64,000 nucleotides of DNA from Bradyrhizobium quebecense (GCF_013373795.3 NZ_CP088022.1:2852001-2916000); one strand, 5' to 3'. Positions 40,554-48,751 are shown, counted from the first letter of the stretch. Made by a program: numbers and translations. The notes: a model not told the origin generated them from the sequence alone.

Positions 40554-40758
40554 GCCGATCCCTCGCTTCGGCGTCAGGACAACCGCAGTGCAGCATGCAA
40601 ATTCCCGCATCGTCAACGATCGCGCCTGAGCGACAGGGCAGGCCCAATAATCGCGTTCATCAAGATGAACCCGAGAACGAAGATGAACGACATTACTTGA
40701 TGCACGTTAGCGCCTCGCGAGAGTGTGCGCGCAGCGCGCCTTGCATGCAGCTGCGACG

Positions 40759-40770
40759 AATTGTACAATT
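40759..40770. promoter_or_regulatory. Perfect 12-bp palindrome upstream of the TOMM precursor
   Basis: AATTGTACAATT is a perfect palindrome lying 47 bp before the start of the precursor gene, in the 264-bp gap between the VOC gene and the precursor, which otherwise holds no gene. Its position near the expected promoter makes it a candidate operator for the cluster. The TTGTACAA core is compatible with several regulator families, so I name none. Confidence 0.45.
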
Positions 40771-40817
40771 ACACGAGAGTTGAAATCGACAACACGTCAA
40801 GAATGGAGGATGCGAGC

Positions 40818-41225
40818 ATGCCGCGAGTGAAGCAAGCCCCCAAGACCAAGCGTGTGACCAGCAAGCGTGTGACCAAGGCCGCTGTGCCCGCTTTGGGTGC
40901 AGCCGGATTGACTTTCTCGCTGGTGGGGGGGGCGTCCGCATCCGCCGTTCCGGCAGCAGACGCGCCGCAGATTCAGAAGTACGGACCGACGCAAGCCATC
41001 ACACTCGGCGAAGAAGAAATCGCCGACGTCAGCCTGGCGACGTTCCACCTGTTCGACAAGGAAGACATCGGAGCCGGCGTCCAGGTCGCGTGGCGCGGAT
41101 GCGGCGGCTGCCGAGGTTGCCGTGGCTGTCGCGGTTGCCGTGGCTGCCGTGCCTGCCGCTGCGGTGGCTGCGCGGGTTGCGGTGGCGGCTGCTGTCTGTC
41201 GTGGGGCGCCTGCCGCGTCTGCTAG
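40818..41225 (+). CDS. Putative TOMM (thiazole/oxazole-modified) precursor peptide, Cys/Gly/Arg-rich
   Basis: A 135-aa precursor candidate. It has a Lys/Arg-rich start (PRVKQAPKTKRVTSKRVTK), a hydrophobic segment (AAVPALGAAGLTFSLVGGAS) that looks like a signal sequence, a leader with acidic motif ITLGEEEIADVSLATFHLFD, and a core from about residue 93 with 14 cysteines. Cys recurs every third residue from 95 to 113 in an RGC repeat and continues as CRCGGCAGC; only one Ser is present. The start (ATG 40818) follows GGAGGATGCGAGC. The YcaO and SagB-type genes downstream on the same strand make this a substrate for Cys-to-thiazole conversion. It could instead be a metal-binding Cys-rich protein, but the leader and neighbours argue against that. 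Confidence 0.85.
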   Translation: MPRVKQAPKTKRVTSKRVTKAAVPALGAAGLTFSLVGGASASAVPAADAPQIQKYGPTQAITLGEEEIADVSLATFHLFDKEDIGAGVQVAWRGCGGCRGCRGCRGCRGCRACRCGGCAGCGGGCCLSWGACRVC

Positions 41226-41261
41226 TCGAAACAGCATCGCGTTGACACACCTCGATCGTCA

Positions 41262-41292
41262 TGGCCGGGTCCGACACACGTCGACCCGGCCA
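41262..41292 (+). terminator. Hairpin between precursor and biosynthetic genes (attenuator candidate)
   Basis: Arms TGGCCGGGT (41262-41270) and ACCCGGCCA (41284-41292) enclose a second stem CGAC / GTCG with loop ACAC. It is followed by AATTTGTATT, a weak U-tract. Placed in the 150-bp gap after the precursor stop, it could let most transcripts end after the precursor with some reading into the enzyme genes, giving excess substrate peptide. No function has been tested. Confidence 0.5.
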
Positions 41293-41375
41293 AATTTGTA
41301 TTGTGTCCGTATCGTTGCGCGGCTCGCTTCGGGCAACGACGCGGACGTGTCGAGGCCAGCGCCTCGCCCGCTTCA

Positions 41376-43664
41376 ATGATCGACCCACAAGCTGCACAGG
41401 AACGAGACTCTTTGCCAGGCAAATCCACCCAGCGCGCCAACAACGACGTTCTGCAGTTCGCACCGAATTTCACGGCCTACGTGCTGCCTCCGGATGTTGT
41501 CTGCCTCTATTCCGAAGATCGAAAGTTCTTTCTCCATGGCGAGCTCTATTGCACGCTGGCGTCGGCAATCGGTGCAAATGGATGCAGCGTCGCCAAGCTC
41601 ACGGACAAGCTCGGGCGAAAGTTTCCGCCCGACAAGGTCAATGAAGCCATCAAGCGACTGCTCGACCGCCGCTATGTGATCGCGAAATCGCCAGGTCCCG
41701 GCACCGCCGCGGCGGGGCTTTGGGCGAGCCTGGGCCTTCCCGACGCGATAGCCGAGCAAAACCTTCACAACTGCCGCGTTCGACTTGAGACGATCGACGT
41801 CAGGGGCGCGGCCGAATTGAGCAAGGCCCTGCAGGAGCTGGGCGTCCGCGTCGTCAAGACATCGCCCGACCTTACGGTTACGTTGGTGAACGACTATCTC
41901 GATCGGCGGCTCGCCGAACGCAACCTGCAGCACGTGTCCGACGGATCAGCCTGGTTGCTGATGCAGCCCTCCGGGGTATTTCCCCTGATCGGCCCCATCT
42001 TCAACCCGGGCGAGACCGCATGCTGGACCTGCCTGTACGACCGGATGATCCGCAACCGCGAGGTCAAGGGCTTCCTTGATCGCGGCGCGGCGCGGCGGGT
42101 CGCGGTTTCTGCGCTCGCACAGCACACCGTTGGACAGAGCGCCATCCACTTTGCGGCGGTTGAAGTCGCCAAGGCGATCGCGAGCGGCTTCCGCACCGAT
42201 CTGCGCAATCACATCGTCAGTCTCGACCTGCTGGGCTCGACCATTGCAAAACACTACGTGGCAGCCCGCCCGCAATGCCCAACCTGCGGCAACAAGAAAC
42301 TGCAAAACCCGCGGCGGTCACCACAACCGGTCGAATTGGGACCCGGCGCCAAGCTGATCATGACCAGTGGCGGCTATCGCACCGTCTCGTCCCGCGCCAC
42401 AGTGGCGCGGTTCAAGAAGCATGTCAGCCCCCTCACCGGTGTGGTGACGCGGCTGGAGCGGATCGAAGTCGATCTGCCGATGAACACCAATTTCTATGCC
42501 CAACATAACTTCTCCGCGCCGGCGCAGAACGTGGATCAGCTCCGCGCCGGGCTGAGCGGCGGCAGTTTCGGCAAGGGCAGCACGGCCGAGCAAGGCGAGG
42601 CCAGCGCTCTGATGGAAGCAATCGAGCGATATTCGGGGATTTTCCAGGGTGATGAGATCCGGGCCCGAAAACGCTTCGCCGACTTCCCCCCTGGCGACGC
42701 AATCCGTCCCAACGACATCCTGCTCTTCAGCGACGAGCAGTACCGCGGCAGCGCCGTGCCGAATCCCCACGACTCACACCACACCCAGCCCGCCCCCGAG
42801 CCGTTTGATCCGTCCGCGAAAATCGAATGGTCACCCGTCTGGTCGTTGCGCGACAAGCGGTTCAGGCAGATTCCGACCAGCCTCCTGTATTTCTTCTATC
42901 AGGGTCCGGCGGCCTTCGCCGCTGATTCCAACGGCTGCGCTGCCGGCAATACCCGCGAGGAAGCCATCGTGCAGGGCTTCCTCGAATTGATGGAGCGCGA
43001 CGCCTATGCGATCTGGTGGTACAACCGGTCGCAACGGGCTGCGGTCGACCTGAACCAGTTCGACGATTCCTACGTCCGCGATCTGAAGACCCAACTCGAG
43101 GAAACGGGCCGGCGGCTCTGGGTGCTGGATATCACCAGCGATCTCGGCGTCCCGACCTATGTCGCGATCGTGCATTGGATGCAGAACGGTCAGGAAAACA
43201 TCGAGTTTGGCTCGGGCGCTCACTTCGATCCGCGTATCGCGGTGCTGCGGTCGTTGACCGAGTTGAATCAGTTCCTCTCCATCGGTCTGATGGGTGGTGG
43301 CAGCGGCGAGAAGCCGAGCCTCGATGGCGTCAATCCGCTGCGGCTCGACGAATATCCGTTCCTGATTCCAAGTGCCAATCCCGTCATCCCGCCGGCCGTC
43401 GCGGCAGACGTGCCGCTCGACAATACCCGCGCACAGGTGGATGCCTGCGTTGACATCGCGGCGCGCGCGGGTCTCGACTTCCTCGTCCTCGACCAAACGC
43501 GGCCCGACGTCGAGGTACCGGTGGTCCGGGTCATCGTTCCCGGAATGCGCCATTTCTATCGCCGCTTCGCGCCGGGGCGGCTCTATGATGTGCCCGTCAA
43601 GCTCGGATTGCGCGATCGGCCATCGCTGGAAAGCGAGTTGACGCCATTCCTCCCGCACACTTGA
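41376..43664 (+). CDS. TOMM leader-binding/YcaO fused cyclodehydratase
   Basis: A 762-aa fusion. Residues 1-310 form the E1-like/ocin-ThiF-type partner with a zinc Cys pair set (Cys216 and Cys219 in CWTC, Cys301 and Cys304 in CPTC) that binds the precursor leader. Residues about 320-762 are YcaO, with Glu-rich ATP-binding motifs AEQGEASALMEAIERYSG and NTREEAIVQGFLELMERDA. YcaO uses ATP to cyclise Cys/Ser/Thr side chains to azolines. The C-terminus ends LTPFLPHT and so lacks the exact PxPxP seen in many TOMM YcaO proteins. The start ATG at 41376 (MIDPQAAQER) is one choice; longer frames exist upstream. It lies 12 bp before the SagB gene. Confidence 0.93.
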   Translation: MIDPQAAQERDSLPGKSTQRANNDVLQFAPNFTAYVLPPDVVCLYSEDRKFFLHGELYCTLASAIGANGCSVAKLTDKLGRKFPPDKVNEAIKRLLDRRYVIAKSPGPGTAAAGLWASLGLPDAIAEQNLHNCRVRLETIDVRGAAELSKALQELGVRVVKTSPDLTVTLVNDYLDRRLAERNLQHVSDGSAWLLMQPSGVFPLIGPIFNPGETACWTCLYDRMIRNREVKGFLDRGAARRVAVSALAQHTVGQSAIHFAAVEVAKAIASGFRTDLRNHIVSLDLLGSTIAKHYVAARPQCPTCGNKKLQNPRRSPQPVELGPGAKLIMTSGGYRTVSSRATVARFKKHVSPLTGVVTRLERIEVDLPMNTNFYAQHNFSAPAQNVDQLRAGLSGGSFGKGSTAEQGEASALMEAIERYSGIFQGDEIRARKRFADFPPGDAIRPNDILLFSDEQYRGSAVPNPHDSHHTQPAPEPFDPSAKIEWSPVWSLRDKRFRQIPTSLLYFFYQGPAAFAADSNGCAAGNTREEAIVQGFLELMERDAYAIWWYNRSQRAAVDLNQFDDSYVRDLKTQLEETGRRLWVLDITSDLGVPTYVAIVHWMQNGQENIEFGSGAHFDPRIAVLRSLTELNQFLSIGLMGGGSGEKPSLDGVNPLRLDEYPFLIPSANPVIPPAVAADVPLDNTRAQVDACVDIAARAGLDFLVLDQTRPDVEVPVVRVIVPGMRHFYRRFAPGRLYDVPVKLGLRDRPSLESELTPFLPHT

Positions 43665-43676
43665 GGTGATACCGGC

Positions 43677-45143
43677 GTGCGCGCGCCCAGCAAAAAGTAC
43701 CAGAAAAAGAAATCGCCACGCACCACGCCGCCGGTTGTCTTGGTTCGGCTCAACCCGCTCGTAGCGCTCGAAGCGCAACCTGACGGGAGCATAGCGGCCC
43801 ATGTCGAAGGCTATTCGGAGCCTCTGGGAACGTTCAGCGCAGCCGCAGCGGAACGCGCCCTCGAACTGCGGGTGGGCCTGCCGCTTCCGCGCTCTGAAGG
43901 CGATGCGGTCGAGCGAGAGGTCGAGCGCCTGATGCGGCAATTGGCACGCCGCGGACTGCTGGAATATCGCTTGGCGCGTCCGGGCGACGCTAATGATCTC
44001 GTCACGATCGAGCCGCAGACCCCTGATTACTGGCCGCGAGCGGCAAAGCTCGACGATGCGGCAACAGTCGTGCTGTCGCGCTTCGCCTATCTTCGGCGGC
44101 GCGGCACCGAGATGATTCTGGAATCACCGCGGGCCGGCGCACTGTTGAGGATCCATGATGCGCGGATTGCGGCTCTGCTGACCATCCTTGCCAGTCCTCA
44201 GAAGATCAGCCGCATCCGGCGTCTGGATAGCTATCCGGGCCCTGCATTGCTTGCGCTGCTGCTGGACTGCCAAATCCTGATCGAGATCGACGCGGCACAA
44301 CGCGATGCGCTGCGAAAGGCGGAAGGCGATGACAGCCTCGTGCTCTGGGATTTTCACGATTTGCTGTTCCATGCTCGCAGCACGGAAGGCCGACAGGCCA
44401 GTCCGCTGGGTGGCCTCTATCCGCACACCGGCCTGATTGCGCCGCTCCCCGCGATCCGACCCGCCTGGCCCGGTAAGCGCATCAAGCTGCCGGAATCCGA
44501 CCGCATCGCCTCGCCGCTGGAACAACTGCTGCATGACCGGCATTCGACGCGCGAATTCGACGATCACAAGCCTATCACATTGGCTGAACTTTCGACGTTG
44601 CTGAACAACGTCGCGCGGGTCCGGGCGAAATGGAGCGGGCGGCTGGAGTTTGCCGACGATGGTCCCGATATCGAATATACCAGCAGGCCGTATCCGGCAG
44701 CGGGCAGCGCCTACGAGCTTGAGCTCTATCTGGCAGTCGCGAATTGCGACGGCCTGACGCCAGGTTTCTATCACTACGACGCCGATGCGCATGCGTTGGC
44801 GGCCATCGACGTTCGCCCACAACAATTCGAGGCCATGTTGCAAAGCGCGGGATTTGCTATGGACGCGCCGTCTCCACCGCAGGTCCTGATCACGATCGCC
44901 GCGCGATTTGGCCGGATCTCTTGGAAGTACAGCGCCATCGCCTATGCGCTCATCCTGAAGGATGTCGGCGTCCTGACCCAAACGCTGTACCTGGTGGCGA
45001 CGGATTTGGGCCTCGGCGGCTGTGCGATCGGCACCACCAATATCGATCTGTTCGCGAAGATGACCGGGCTCGACATTCACGTCGAGGGACCGGTCGGCCA
45101 GTTCGGGCTGGGGCGCGGCATGGAACCGCCCCCTGCCGGATAG
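43677..45143 (+). CDS. SagB/ThcOx-type FMN dehydrogenase of the TOMM cluster
   Basis: A 488-aa protein. The N-terminal half is poorly conserved and lacks a recognised domain. The C-terminal nitroreductase-fold half contains HDRHSTREFDDHKPITLAEL, YTSRPYPAAGSAYELELYL and DLGLGGCAIGTT, as in SagB-type dehydrogenases, which oxidise azolines to azoles with FMN. The GTG start is supported by GAGGTGAT 6 bp upstream. It is translated just after the YcaO fusion. It should convert thiazoline to thiazole in the Cys-rich core. Confidence 0.92.
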   Translation: MRAPSKKYQKKKSPRTTPPVVLVRLNPLVALEAQPDGSIAAHVEGYSEPLGTFSAAAAERALELRVGLPLPRSEGDAVEREVERLMRQLARRGLLEYRLARPGDANDLVTIEPQTPDYWPRAAKLDDAATVVLSRFAYLRRRGTEMILESPRAGALLRIHDARIAALLTILASPQKISRIRRLDSYPGPALLALLLDCQILIEIDAAQRDALRKAEGDDSLVLWDFHDLLFHARSTEGRQASPLGGLYPHTGLIAPLPAIRPAWPGKRIKLPESDRIASPLEQLLHDRHSTREFDDHKPITLAELSTLLNNVARVRAKWSGRLEFADDGPDIEYTSRPYPAAGSAYELELYLAVANCDGLTPGFYHYDADAHALAAIDVRPQQFEAMLQSAGFAMDAPSPPQVLITIAARFGRISWKYSAIAYALILKDVGVLTQTLYLVATDLGLGGCAIGTTNIDLFAKMTGLDIHVEGPVGQFGLGRGMEPPPAG

Positions 45144-45183
45144 TCCTCGATCCGCCGTGACAAGCTTGCCTGGAGGACTGTGA

Positions 45184-47001
45184 TCAGCCGCCGCGGCTGC
45201 CGTCCTGCGTGGTCGAGGAGACGATGGTGGCGACGTCGCCGAACGTCGTCATGACAGGCGTGACGACCTTGTGCATTTTGGTCTTCGACACCAGCGTGTC
45301 GTGCAGCACGAGGTTGTCGATCCCGGTGGTGAGGAAGCAGCTCACCGCGTCCTGCGGCGTCTCGATGATCGGCTCGCCCTTGACGTTGAACGAGGTGTTG
45401 ATCAGCACCGGCACACCGGTCAGCGCCTCGAACTCCTTCAGCAGGCGATAGAGCACCGGGTTGGTTTCCTCCCGCACGCTCTGCACCCGCGCCGAGCCAT
45501 CGACATGCACGATCGCCGGGATCTTGTCGCGCCATTCGGGGCGCACCGGCTTGGCGATCAGCATATAGGGTGAGTCCTCCTCGCCCTCGAAGATCTCCTT
45601 CATGCGCTCGGCCAGCACGATCGGCGCGAACGGCCGGAAGGCCTGGCGGTGCTTGACGCGGCTGTTGAGGATGTCCTTCATCTCGGCCTTGCGCGGATCG
45701 GCGATCAGGCTGCGGTTGCCCAGCGCGCGCGGACCGAATTCAGAAGGCCCCTGAAACCAGCCGATCACGCGCTGGTCGGCGAGCAGCTTCGCGGTATCGC
45801 GACAGATATTGTCGCTGCGCTTCGCGTCGACCTGGATGCGGACCAGGAAGCTCTGCAGCGCGGCCGCGACCTCGGCGTCGCTGTAGCGCCGGCCGACATA
45901 GGCATGCTCCATCACGAAGGCGCGGCGCTGCTTGAGGATCTCCAGCCAGCCGTAATAGGCGCAGCCGATGGCGATGCCGTCGTCGCCGGCGGCGGGCTGG
46001 ATCCAGACATTTTCGAAGCCCGCCTCGCGTGCGATGCGCCCGTTCGCGACGCAGTTGAGCGCGACGCCGCCGGCGATGCAGAGGTTCTTGGCGCCGGTAC
46101 TCTCGCGCAGCCAGCGCGCCCGCGCCAGCAGCACGTTCTCGGTGTCGTCCTGCACCCGCCAGGCGATGTCCTCCCAGTGCCGCATCGTCGGGCTCTTGTC
46201 CCAGCTGCCGCTGTCGAGCACGAAGGGCTGCCGGTTCTCCTCGCCCCAGAACGGCACGTGCAGCGTGCCGTCCTTCATTTCAAGCAGATGGCCGACCTGC
46301 TCGCGGCGGCCATAGGGTGCAAGCCCCATCAGCTCGCCGCACTTGTTCCAGTCGCCGAACACATAGGTCGAGACCCGGCTGTACAGCGCGCCGAGACCCG
46401 GCATGTTGTAGAACTCGTCCGACAAGAGACCGCGCGCCGGCTCCATAAAGACCTTCTTCAGGCATTCGAGCTTTGTATCGTCGAACCTGTAGTAACTCTC
46501 GGACTCGCGGGCGAGCGGCGATGCCCCATCCTGCGGATAGGTTTCCATCGCGTCGGCCTGATAGTTGCCGACGCCGTCGACAATCATCACGACGCCGTCC
46601 CTGAACGGCGACACCGCGAACGCGCTATAGGCATGCGCGAGGTGATGCGAGATCGACACCACCTTGTCGGACTTCGCGCGAAACAGCGGATGCTTGATCG
46701 CCTCGTTCCGCTCGGCGATCGGCAGGAAGCCCGGCATGTCCTGGTGGAGCATCCGCTCCTCCATCTCGGGCACCGGCAGGATGTAGCTGTTGCGCACCAC
46801 CAGATCGACGTCGTCGAGCGTGATGCCCTCGGCGGACAGGCAGTAGTCGATGACTTCCTTATAGAAGCCGGAGGCGTGCTTCTCGCGGGTGATGCGCTCC
46901 TTGGAGATCGCATAGGCGATCGCGCCGTCACGGAGCAGGCAGGCGCTCACGTCATGGTCGTAGACGTTGAGACCAAGGACGTAGGTGTGTTGTTTCGGCA
47001 T
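45184..47001 (-). CDS. Carbamoyltransferase, NodU/CmcH family
   Basis: A 605-aa protein with the N-terminal ASKHA-type domain (YVLGLNVYDHDVSACLLRDG), the conserved metal/active-site motif HHLAHAYSAFAVSPF, an ADP-binding GGVALNCVANGR, and the C-terminal carbamoyltransferase domain (FQGPSEFGPRALGNRSLIAD, NTSFNVKGEPI). These enzymes transfer carbamoyl from carbamoyl phosphate to hydroxyls of natural products or Nod factors. It is convergent with the TOMM genes, 40 bp away, so linkage is suggestive only. I chose the ATG at 47001; a GTG lies 6 bp upstream. Confidence 0.88.
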   Translation of the reverse strand: MPKQHTYVLGLNVYDHDVSACLLRDGAIAYAISKERITREKHASGFYKEVIDYCLSAEGITLDDVDLVVRNSYILPVPEMEERMLHQDMPGFLPIAERNEAIKHPLFRAKSDKVVSISHHLAHAYSAFAVSPFRDGVVMIVDGVGNYQADAMETYPQDGASPLARESESYYRFDDTKLECLKKVFMEPARGLLSDEFYNMPGLGALYSRVSTYVFGDWNKCGELMGLAPYGRREQVGHLLEMKDGTLHVPFWGEENRQPFVLDSGSWDKSPTMRHWEDIAWRVQDDTENVLLARARWLRESTGAKNLCIAGGVALNCVANGRIAREAGFENVWIQPAAGDDGIAIGCAYYGWLEILKQRRAFVMEHAYVGRRYSDAEVAAALQSFLVRIQVDAKRSDNICRDTAKLLADQRVIGWFQGPSEFGPRALGNRSLIADPRKAEMKDILNSRVKHRQAFRPFAPIVLAERMKEIFEGEEDSPYMLIAKPVRPEWRDKIPAIVHVDGSARVQSVREETNPVLYRLLKEFEALTGVPVLINTSFNVKGEPIIETPQDAVSCFLTTGIDNLVLHDTLVSKTKMHKVVTPVMTTFGDVATIVSSTTQDGSRGG

Positions 47002-47367
47002 GGGCACTCTTCGGGGAGGATTCTGAAACGCTCAGAGAACATGATCGTGTCGACTTCAAGTTCTCGACGGCATTTTCCGCGGCTCGCAAATCTCTGCTTC
47101 TGCGATGCACAAATCACATCGGCGCAATGCAAGATGAACAGAATGAACGGCGGATGAACGACAAGATGAGTGTAGCAACCACATCATCCTTTGCAGGCGG
47201 GAACGTAACTTGACCTTACCTGTTGGTCTCAATAGAGTCGTTAAAGCTCGCAAGAACCTTAGTGAAAATATTGTCTTAGCATGCTCGAACCGGATGCCGG
47301 TGTCGCGCGTCTAAGCGAGACAGCCAGCATCAGTTCAGATGTTTGGAAGTGACTGGAGATCTTCGGA
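47002..47367. other. AT-rich gap between carbamoyltransferase and a small secreted protein
   Basis: A 366-bp gap, more AT-rich than the flanks, holding the promoters of two divergent genes. A region near 47215-47285 (TTGACCTTACC and GAAAATATTGTC) looks promoter-like for the plus-strand gene. I see no other gene, tandem repeat or strong hairpin. Confidence 0.4.
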
Positions 47368-47637
47368 ATGACTAAACGCTACAATATCCTGACTCGTTGC
47401 CTCGCAGCAGTCGCTTTGTTGTTCGTCTATGTCGCAAGCACCTCTGCCATCCTGGTCGGCGCCACCACGTCGTCTGCGCAGGCGCAATGGCGCGGACGCG
47501 GCGGCGGCTGGGGTCGCGGACGCGGATGGGGTTATGGTCGCGGATATGGTTATGGCCGCGGCTATGGCTACTACGGCGGTTACGTCGGTCCCCGTTGCTG
47601 GTGGACCCCGCGTGGTGTTCGCGTTTGCCGCTGGTAA
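47368..47637 (+). CDS. Small secreted Gly/Arg/Tyr/Trp-rich protein
   Basis: An 89-aa protein. A signal peptide (RCLAAVALLFVYVASTSA, cleavage after AQA) precedes a mature part of about 48 residues made of WGRGRGWGYGRGYGYGRGY repeats and a C-terminal block with two Cys (PRCWWTPRGVRVCRW). The Gly/aromatic composition is common among small exported proteins of Bradyrhizobium; function is unknown. GGAG lies 9 bp upstream of the ATG. A rho-independent terminator follows, showing a monocistronic unit. Confidence 0.72.
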   Translation: MTKRYNILTRCLAAVALLFVYVASTSAILVGATTSSAQAQWRGRGGGWGRGRGWGYGRGYGYGRGYGYYGGYVGPRCWWTPRGVRVCRW

Positions 47638-47673
47638 CAACCGACGGCCGATACAAGCGATATTGAAGACATC

Positions 47674-47711
47674 AATCAGGTGCGTCGGTTCCGGCGCACC
47701 TGATTTTCTTT
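47674..47711 (+). terminator. Rho-independent terminator after the Gly-rich protein gene
   Basis: Arms AATCAGGTGCG (47674-47684) and CGCACCTGATT (47695-47705) are followed by TTTCTTTT. The 11-bp stem and T-tract are a clear intrinsic terminator. Confidence 0.88.
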
Positions 47712-47761
47712 TGGGGCTTGATTCACTTGCTGCGGCGCGGCTCACCTGCGGCACGCAAGAA

Positions 47762-47787
47762 AGAGCCCCGGGAGACGCCGGGGCTCT
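47762..47787 (-). terminator. Hairpin terminator downstream of the cyclase gene
   Basis: The perfect 10-bp arms AGAGCCCCGG and CCGGGGCTCT enclose loop GAGACG. On the minus strand the stem is followed by TTCTT, fitting a terminator for the minus-strand cyclase gene, whose stop lies 190 bp away. The plus strand lacks a T-tract. Confidence 0.6.
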
Positions 47788-47974
47788 AGTCACGGGAGAG
47801 AACGCTTCAGAAATCGGGACGCGAGGACGAGCCGCCGGCCCGATCACCCAATGCATCTACGACGTGCATAAGAGCAGATTCGGCTGCCTCTGGCTGTAGC
47901 CATGCCGCAACAACCTGCCGTAATGCACAGCATGTCCACGGGTTCCCGAACTGGGCGGAACAGCCCGAAGGCGC

Positions 47975-48751
47975 CTAATCGTCGAGGATCGCGACCGCCC
48001 TCGTCCACCCCGCCGACGCGCGCTCGATCTTCACCGGGAAGCACGACACCATGAACCCGGTCGCCGGCAGCTGCTCGAGATTGTGCAGCTTCTCGATGTG
48101 GCAGTAGCCGATGTGGCGTCCGGCCTTGTGGCCTTCCCAGATCAGGCTGGCGTCCCTGGTCTCGGCGTATCTCTTCGCGGTGAAGACGAACGGCGCGTCC
48201 CAGCTCCAGCCGTCGATGCCGGTCAGCCGCACACCGCGCTCGAGCAGATACATCGTCGCCTCATAGCCCATGCCACAGCCCGAATTGACGTAGTCGGCCT
48301 GGCCATATTTCGCGCCGGCGCTGGTGTTGACGACGACGATCTCGAGCGGCGACAGCGTATGGCCGATCCGCTTCAGCTCGGCTTCGACATCGCCTGCGGT
48401 CGCGACGTAGCCGTCAGGCAGATGGCGGAAGTCGAGCTTGACGCCGGGCTGGAAGCACCATTCCAGCGGCACCTCGTCGATGGTCCAAGAGCGCTCGCCG
48501 CGGTTCATGGTCGGATGGAAATGCCAGGGCGCATCGAGATGCGTGCCGTTGTGCGTGGAGAGCGAGACCTGCTCGACGGCCCAGCCCTGCCCGTCAGGCA
48601 GATCCGCAGCCTTCAGCCCATCGAAGAACTGCAGCATGCGCGGCAGCCCTTGCTGATGGTCGATATACTGGATGGTCGGGTGATTGCCCGGCGGATCGGC
48701 CGGAACGTCGTTCTGCAGGGGAACGGAGATATCGATCAGTCTGCGCGCCAT
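47975..48751 (-). CDS. Cyclase-family hydrolase (kynurenine-formamidase-like)
   Basis: A 258-aa protein of the cyclase/putative arylformamidase family, with the metal-site motif STHNGTHLDAPWHFHPT and a matching C-terminal half. Members hydrolyse formylkynurenine or related amides, or cyclise polyketides, and the true substrate here is unknown. I chose the ATG at 48751 (MARRLIDISV) because a GAGGAGG site lies 7 bp upstream; the longer frame to 48823 is unlikely. Confidence 0.87.
   Translation of the reverse strand: MARRLIDISVPLQNDVPADPPGNHPTIQYIDHQQGLPRMLQFFDGLKAADLPDGQGWAVEQVSLSTHNGTHLDAPWHFHPTMNRGERSWTIDEVPLEWCFQPGVKLDFRHLPDGYVATAGDVEAELKRIGHTLSPLEIVVVNTSAGAKYGQADYVNSGCGMGYEATMYLLERGVRLTGIDGWSWDAPFVFTAKRYAETRDASLIWEGHKAGRHIGYCHIEKLHNLEQLPATGFMVSCFPVKIERASAGWTRAVAILDD

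Noticed and set aside
40818..41225. Reading the Cys-rich protein as a metallothionein
   Set aside because: The acidic leader motif, the signal-like N-terminus and the YcaO/SagB genes right downstream fit a TOMM precursor better; metal binding cannot be excluded without data.
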